A model generated the notes under the pieces. It saw only the letters and a program-made list of their open reading frames with translations. It made no database searches and was not told the origin of the DNA. A stretch of DNA of 64,000 bases, taken from the NCBI GenBank assembly GCA_903813345.2, contig CAIIXF020000004.1, forward strand, positions 15,323,196 to 15,387,195. The letters are read 5' to 3'. Position 1 is the first letter of the stretch, and each line of letters starts with the position of its first letter. Shown piece after piece: positions 57,222-64,000 of the stretch. The stretch comes from Owenia fusiformis. Its lineage: Eukaryota > Annelida > Polychaeta > Sabellida > Oweniidae. The position numbers and the translations under genes were made by a program.

Positions 57222-60200
57222 ATGCAATACTTTACATGTACGCTCGCTCTGCTTACGCTTTTTGCCGTAGGGTCATTAGCTGGAGGTAAGTGTTGTTTAT
57301 CTCTCGATTGACATGAAACATGTTATCTGGAAACCATTTTCTTAGTTTCTTAGTTTTTTGGCATATTTAGCAGTTTGCATGGTGAAATAATTGGAATCTA
57401 GATTCTTGTTGGTTTAGCTGAAATGGAAGGTTGATCAGTATTGAGCGAATTTTGTAAAAGTTTAACTCCACTTGGTTTCATCCTGCTGCGGACCAAAGCA
57501 ACTCTTATAAGCTAATCCAGGCTATTCTAAAAACAGTTTTATATAATTTCAGTAAACGCAAGTATTTAAAGTATACCAAAAATGCATAAATCGATTAGGC
57601 GGTTAAGAGATATCTACTAGTATTTACAAGTAAATGCCCAACGTAAATGAACTAATTCTGGTTACAATTAGCGTTTCAATTCAATATACTATTATATTCA
57701 TACCCTTTCGCACCATCCTTCGACCACATGGCTTCAAAATCCAGAATATATTCTTTCTTTTTACCCCCTGCGATAAGCAGTTAGCATTTCCCCGATTAAG
57801 AACTCGCAATCTGATTGGCTGTCGCAAGACTGCGACAGAAATCATGTATATCATATAGAAAAATGTGAAATAATCATAAAAACCTGTAAAAATAGGTTGA
57901 AGGGGGTGATATCATTTTTGATGTGCCTTTCACTACTACAGGGTAACCATGGTTTTGGTAATGGTTTACTAATTTTAAAATTATATATTCCAGCATGTGC
58001 ATCAAGCACAAGTAATACAATAAATGAGCTATCAGTAAATGGAATGGTATTATTGTATTCCTTAGCAATGATGACAAAAAATAAAATCGATCATATCACA
58101 TACTAGTTCTTACCATCAAATCGATCTATTATAATGCATATTAAACAATATAGCAGTAGATCTTCAAATTCAAGAATCGAATTAAATTGTAAGATAATAA
58201 ATTGCTAATCCCTTATAACTGTATAATCCTTCTCCGAATCGTACTGAATTAAAATATTTCCGTATGCTTATTTTAGCTGCTGTAGTTTAGGTCACTTGAT
58301 GAGATATTCAGTAACATGCTGTCAATAGAAACAAAACTTGACACTAAAGAATCACTCGAAATAAACAATGTGAATTCTACATATTTTCTTCTTTGGTAAT
58401 ACATCCATTCTTGAAAATTAGCTTTTCAATGCAATCATGAATTTAGTGATCTGACCCTTAAAATACTTTTCAGGGGGAATAGTTTGTCCACCTGTAGCCC
58501 TTAGGTGTTGCATCTTTTTCTAGCCATATTTTCCTAGGCCTGCTGGAATACCTATTTCAGTGTGCAAGTTTAGCATTGTTTTCCCATTGATCATTTGAGT
58601 TCTCACGTCAATAACATATGGAAATAAAAATGATAAGATGTCAAAAAGAGTAGTTTCTTTTGTTGTAAAAAATCAAAAATAAAACAAGGTTTGGTCAGGA
58701 AGGCAAGGGGTGAAATCCTTGGGATATATGAATTAATTACTTATGAGAAACATATTCATGTTTCTACAATTTAGGGTAACCGTGTGTATTATTCTACTGG
58801 GCATGGTTATACCGGTGCAAAATATTACAAAAATATTATTAACTTATTATCATAATTCAATGTGACAATATCAGTCTTATCTTCAAATTTGTCTATAATA
58901 GTTTGCCTGTAAGGTTGGACAAGCCGTCTATTAGGTTGATAGTATAAGATGTTGATTTTGCAAAGCTCTTATGGGCTAATTCTACAATATGTACAGTAAC
59001 ATACATGTATATGTAAGGGTGCCAGTATGTAGTCCAGTATATAGTAAACAGTTTGATTAACTTTAGCACTACCTTAAGCAAAATCAAGATAAGAATCAAA
59101 TCAGCTCAAACAAGAGATCATTTAAAAAATGAAGGCTCGTGTGAAGGAGATGTTTGCAGTGTTGTAATGAATTGTATTGATGAATAGGGATGCTTACTTT
59201 TAACGCGGTTGTAATTTACCGAACGGCAAAGTAGAAAAGATCCGAACATTTTGAACTGATTAAGATCTTTAAATTGTGAAGGTCTGAGAACCTGGATTTC
59301 TTAGAAAAGATCCGAACATATCAATAAGTGGTCAATTTGATTCTCGTTTTCCGAAGATATAGGCCATCAGCCTGGCGGTTGGTCGGTATCAAATCAGGGG
59401 AATAATCACCAGTGATTTTTGGGAAGGTGTAGACCCCTAGAGCAAATATGTAATAGCATTGCAACAGTTGAAGCTAAATGGGTGTTATCACCCATTTTTC
59501 AAAATGGCCGCTGGTGCACATGTTACAATATAAGAGTGGGTATATCTAAGCATACTGAGATGCAAAGACTGTGATTTTAGGACCTATGTTTAGGTTTTAG
59601 GAGAAAATGATATCATTTATGTCTACATCTAAGTCATCAAACAATTACTTTTTATAGAAATCCAAGATGGCTGCCAAAATGGGTGCCAAAATTGATATGT
59701 AACTATTGATTTAAGCTCAAAAACATTTAAGAACAGTGATTTTGGAGCCCATGTCTACGTTTTAGGGACCAAGGATTTCATTTATGTCTTAATCTGATCA
59801 GTCAGAAAATATGGCTATCAAAGTACGTAACTTTTGATTTAAGCTCAAACAGTGATTTTGGAAACAATGTCTAGGTTTTAGGGGTCAAAAATTTCTTTTA
59901 TGTCTAAATCTGAGTCATTAAATAATTTATTTTCATAGAACTCCAGTATGGGTGCCAAAACAAATATATAACTATTGATTTAAGCTATAGAAACACTTAA
60001 GAACCGTGATTTTTGAGCCATGGCCACCAAAATGGGTTTCAAAATGGATATGTTAGTATTGATTTAAGCTCAAAAACACTCAAGAACAGTGAATTTGGAG
60101 CCCATGTTTACTTTTTAGGGGCCAAGAATTTCATTTATGTCTTTATCTGATCAGTCATCAAATAATCATGTTTTATAGAAATCCATGATGGCCACGTGGC

Positions 60201-63200
60201 CACAATGAACATTGATTTTGGAGCCCATGTGTACATCTGAGGGGTCAAGGATTTCATTTATGCCTCAATCGAAGTCGTTAAATAATAACTTTTTAAAGAA
60301 ATCCAAGATGACAACCAAAATGGGTGCCAAAACGAATATGTAACCATTGATTTAATCTCAAAGAACACTTAACTACAGTCATTTCGGAGATCATGTCTAT
60401 GTTTTGGGGGTAAATTTTGATTTATGCTCAGAGAACAGTTAACAACAGTCATTTTGGAGACCATGATCAGGTTTTAGGGGTCAAGGATTCCATTTATGTT
60501 ATAAATCTTAGTCATCAAACAATCACTCTATAAAGGAATCCAAAATGTCCACCAAAATGGGTGCCAAAATGAATTTGATTTAAGCTCAAAAAGCAAACTT
60601 TAATTGAAACAGCCAAAGTGTAAAACCATGATCCTATTCTTGACATTGCTAAAGAGGTGAAAGACATTTAACTTCCAAGAATTATCTATCATGGAAAGTG
60701 TGGCAGCCATGAAAACGATCAGCATGGAGACTCAGAAAAAAGTAGACGAAAGCATAGGCGAAGGGGCTAGTGCCAGTGCCTATGCACAAAAAGATCATCT
60801 CGAAATAAAGCATCAGAATCAACAGTGTACAACTAATATGCATACATATATGCACTATGCACTGCAGCAAGGCTAGGTATCGGAAGAAGTCTCACACACA
60901 TGAAAAACTTAAAAAGGCAGTAAAAATGAGAGCAGACCAAAAACTACGAAACATTGTTTCAAAAATTCTTAGTGATCTTTAATTTACATTAATTTTTTAT
61001 TTTGGCAGCCATCTTAGACATCCATATAAATAAATTTTTCAATGATTTTGTTTAAGACAAAATTAAAATGATTGACCTCACAAAGTAGAAATGATATCCC
61101 AAAATAATGTCCTAACTGCTCTATGTTTATATCAAAAGTTACATAATCACTTCTACAGCCATTTTTGTGGCCTTCTTGATGTCCAAATGAAGGAATTATT
61201 TGATGAATTAGTTATACACATAATTGAAATTCTTACCCCAGTCAACCTGGACATGGTCTCCAAAATTACTGTTCTGAACTGTTCTATGAGCTTGAATCAA
61301 TAGTTACATATTTGTTTTGGCACCCATTTTGGTGGCCATCTTGGATTTCTATAAAATGTAATTATTTGATGACTTGGATTTAGACATAAATGAAATCGTT
61401 GAACCATAAAACGTAGACATGGTCTCCAAAATCACAGTTCTCGACTGTTCTTTGAGCTTAAATCAATATTTACACATTCGTTTCGGCATCAATTTTAGTG
61501 GCCATCTTGGATTTCTTTAAAAAGTTATTATTTGATGGCTTCAACTTAGATTCAAACATAAATGAAATCCTTGGCCCCTACAATATTAACATGGTCTACA
61601 AAATCACCGTTCTTAACTGTTCTTTGAGCTTAAATCAATAGTTACATATTTATTTTGGCATCCATTTTGGTGGCCATCTTTGATTTCTATATAAAGTAAT
61701 TGTTTGATGACTTGGATTTATACATAAATGAAATGGTTGACCCATAAAACGTTGACATGGTCTCCAAAATCGCAGTTCTCAAATGTTTGAGCTTAAATCA
61801 ATATTTACATATTCGTTTCGGCACCCATTTTGACGGACATCTTGGATTTTTTTTAAAGTTATTATTTGATGACTTCGATTTAGACATAAATGAAACCATT
61901 GACCTCTAAGATGTACAAATGGGCTCCAAAATCACTGTTCTATAGTGTGTTTTTAGCTTAAATCAGATGTTACATATTCGTTTTGACACCCATTTTGGTG
62001 GCCATTTTGGATTTCTATGAAAAGCAATTATTTAATGACTCAAAGATTTAGACATAAATGAAATCCTTGACCGCTAAAATGTACACATGGGCTCCAAATT
62101 CACTGTTCTTAAGTGTTTTTAGTTTAAATTAATAATTACAAATTCGTTTTGACACCCATTTTGGCAGCCATCTTGGATTTCTATGAAAATAAATTATTTG
62201 ATGACTCCGAGTTAGACACAAATGAAATCCTTGACCCCTAAAATGCAAACATAGGTCCTTAAATCACAGCTCTTGTATCAGTATGCTTAAATATACCTAC
62301 TTTTATATTGTAACATGTGCACAGGCGGCCATTTTGAAAGCTACAACTGATGCAATGCTATCACATATTTTCTTACTCTACAGGTCTTAAACTTCCCAAA
62401 AATTACGAAGGTGATTATTCCCCTAACTTGATACCGATAACTTAAATTTTGGGGCGAAGCTGATGGCCTAATGTTAATAAAATAGTTAAATGTTCGGAGT
62501 TTCTTTAATGCTGTAAATTGTTCACAATTCTAAATCAAGAAGTCGCTCGTATTTCTGTCGTATTTAGGAAATCATGTTGTCGAAAATCAGTGCAGTGTTC
62601 ATGGTGTTGTTGCAAGGAGGATTGGCTCCCAGAGTGCACCACCGATATTCTGTCCCATATATGGGTATGTCGTAATACAAAATTCGAATTCAAACAGCCG
62701 CCATTTTGTTCACTTCAACATTTAAATCGTGGATTTTGGTCTTATTTCCAAACGAAAAATTCCAAAACTCACAAGAAATGATCGAGATATTAGTTCGAAT
62801 CTTTTGAACTGTTTATTTTGAATTTATAGTCGGTTTTAATTTCAGAAAATAACGACATTTCGACGTTTTCATTGTTGGAAAATATCGAGTTTCGATCCTG
62901 GGAGCCAATCCTCCTTGGTGTTGTTGTAAAATTGCGTATATGTCGTTTGAAACCCGCTCTAACGCAATTTTATTATAAACTTACACCTTAGGGTTAAACT
63001 TTTGCTCGAGGAATTAACTCATTTTCATCAATAAATATTAACCCATCAGGTTTTCTATTAGTAAACTAACGTTTAAACCTCAGTCCATTGTCGTTATCTC
63101 TTACTAGTAAACCAAAGTGAGATATGGCTCTTGCCTCAGCACGAGCCAATTATCACTCAAAATTATGAACACTGCAGTAAATCGATCACCAACGATAGCT

Positions 63201-63935
63201 CTAAAAAGTTCTCACCCAGTTCTCAAACACTTTCGATGCCATCCTGGGCATACTGGCTCTCTTGCTATGCACACTGTGTCTTCAAGACGATTCTCCGTGG
63301 GCTTCAAACGGTTATATTGACTTACCCAACTGATCACTCCATTAATTCCACTGGGGGTGTCAACCTTTGGCTTGCAACCGAAGATACATGTAGTTCAAGA
63401 AAAGTCGGAGATTGGACGTCTCTAATTGGTCAAAAAGAGAGGCAACCGAAGATACATGTACAGTGTAGTTCAAGAAAAGCCGGAGATTGGACGTCTCTAA
63501 TTGGTCAAAAAGAGAGGCTCGGCATTCTCCGTCAGATTGGATCGGCAAAACTCGGTTGTATGGCTTACCTTCGGCTGCATGGCCCAACCTTGATTGAATG
63601 GAAAAGATGCTGTCCAATTCCGCTGGCTGTGTACAATGTTAATCTCCAAACTCTGTCAAAATGTTTTTATATACACCAACGTCCAAATATGACAGAGTTA
63701 GTTTACAAAATGAAAATACATGATCAATAATATCATGAGAACATGTTATGTTTAATTTAAGGTTTAAAATGCCTTTCACAACAACGTTATCGATGTTTTC
63801 GCAATCATTATCTGACCTTTTTGAATGAATGAATACAGTCCTTTGACTTTTATTTTTCAGATGTCGAGCTTTTAAAGCGTCTGCTCACTGAGTTGGAAAG
63901 AGGACTCGAAGAAGAAAAAGAAAGAGACGCAATAG
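57222..63935 (+). CDS. Unidentified secreted protein, first two exons (partial)
   Basis: Exon 1, 57222-57285: MQYFTCTLALLTLFAVGSLAG, a textbook signal peptide, donor GGAG|GTAAGT, phase 1. Exon 2, 63861-63935: acceptor tttttcag, then DVELLKRLLTELERGLEEE and KERDAI, donor AATAG|GTAAGC, also phase 1. Both fit together in frame and the coding continues beyond the window. The second exon is an amphipathic, acidic/basic helix that could be a propeptide or coiled coil, as in many small secreted or neuropeptide-like precursors of invertebrates. The intron of 6.6 kb contains a 3.1-kb fold-back. Unrecorded exons may exist in between. Family not recognised, and joining these two exons is inference from phase and orientation. 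Confidence 0.55.
57700..57855. repeat. Inverted copy of the 29100-29245 repeat
   Basis: Complement of 29100-29245 over 'gcatttccccgattaagaac', 'ggctgtcgcaagactgcgac', 'ggcttcaaaatccagaa'. Confidence 0.6.
59360..62470. mobile_element. Giant fold-back element of ~165-bp repeats
   Basis: Ends TAGGCCATCAGC (59360-59371) and GCTGATGGCCTA (62459-62470). The left arm (to about 60600) has repeats with 'ttgatttaagctcaaaaaca', 'gattttggagcccatgt', 'catttatgtctaaatc', 'aaatccaagatggc'. The right arm (from about 60960) has the complements at regular ~165-bp spacing (61290, 61456, 61627, 61790, 61954, 62117). Centre 60610-60950 is unique. Flanks suggest a TA target but are not decisive. Confidence 0.8.
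60691..60876 (+). other. Open frame in the unique centre of the fold-back
   Basis: 61 codons, MESVAAMKTISMETQKKVDE and on, through SIGEGASASAYAQKDHLEI. It is the only non-repeat, protein-like stretch in the element and could be a fragment captured from a gene. No family recognised and no splice sites checked beyond shape. Confidence 0.25.
62613..62917. mobile_element. MITE, CAAGGAGGATTGGCTCCCAG family, copy 2
   Basis: Perfect 9-bp duplication GTGTTGTTG (62604-62612, 62918-62926), inverted ends CAAGGAGGATTGGCTCCCAG and CTGGGAGCCAATCCTCCTTG, internal 'caaaattcgaattcaaac' and 'aaaataacgacatttcgacg' shared with 29812-30106. A 9-bp duplication suggests a Mutator-like source. Confidence 0.85.
63374..63519. 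repeat. ~70-bp tandem duplication
   Basis: 'gcaaccgaagatacatgta' + 'gttcaagaaaag' + 'ggagattggacgtctctaat' twice in a row (from 63374 and 63442). The duplication makes a repeated frame (63131-63730) that I do not regard as a gene. Confidence 0.75.
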
Positions 63936-64000
63936 GTAAGCATTGTTTGCTCCGCTTCCACTACATAACGGGGAACGTTTGAATTAGTATTAGAATACCT

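Noticed and set aside
63131-63730. 199-aa plus-strand frame
   Set aside because: Contains a ~70-bp direct duplication, no domain and a minus-strand frame of similar length (63360-63617); it lies in the intron of the secreted-protein gene.

Overview
The window is animal nuclear DNA. It is AT-rich, almost all longer reading frames are either short exons with GT/AG borders or transposon genes, and three host genes can be assembled exon by exon with phases that agree at every junction. The taxon is not resolved. The mix of DNA transposons, hAT/mariner-type MITEs, fold-back elements and a Ty3/Gypsy LTR element suggests a marine invertebrate, and nothing looks bacterial or plant-like.

Host genes from left to right. 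Positions 2-79 may be the last codons of a gene outside the window. SELENOT (minus strand, 14455 to 5472, 4 exons, 195 aa) encodes selenoprotein T with an in-frame UGA read as selenocysteine in a C-Y-S-U motif. RHBDD1/RHBDL4 (plus, 15134-19742, 6 exons, 428 aa) is an ER rhomboid protease with Ser152/His204, two ubiquitin-interacting motifs and a C-terminal VCP-binding motif. SELENOT and RHBDD1 are head to head, 678 bp apart from ATG to ATG. TPT1 (plus, 23903-38058, 6 exons, 181 aa) encodes translationally controlled tumour protein and has a composite ETS/CRE site 80 bp upstream of its ATG. The right end (57222-63935 and beyond) holds a signal-peptide exon and a second in-phase exon of an unidentified secreted protein. 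SELENOT and RHBDD1 both belong to ER membrane and quality-control biology; TPT1 is a cytosolic growth and translation factor.

Mobile DNA fills most introns and intergenic space. Main items: a 2.4-kb TIR element with ~445-bp tandem repeats (6514-8925); a MITE split by a ~135-150-bp tandem array (9821-11739); a complete two-exon DDE/SWIM transposase gene in a 3.7-kb TA-flanked transposon (30311-34032) inside TPT1 intron 3; a related 2.2-kb element with a head-to-head duplicated transposase fragment (39499-41697); and a 3.1-kb giant fold-back of ~165-bp repeats (59360-62470).

At 43701-56299 there is a nest up to four levels deep. A palindromic MITE was hit by a Gypsy element (LTRs 43708-43891 and 55375-55558, TSD CCAGT). 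That element's gag and pol were then hit by four DNA elements with readable target duplications, and one of those was hit by a small mariner-type MITE. No tRNA, rRNA or CRISPR was recognised.
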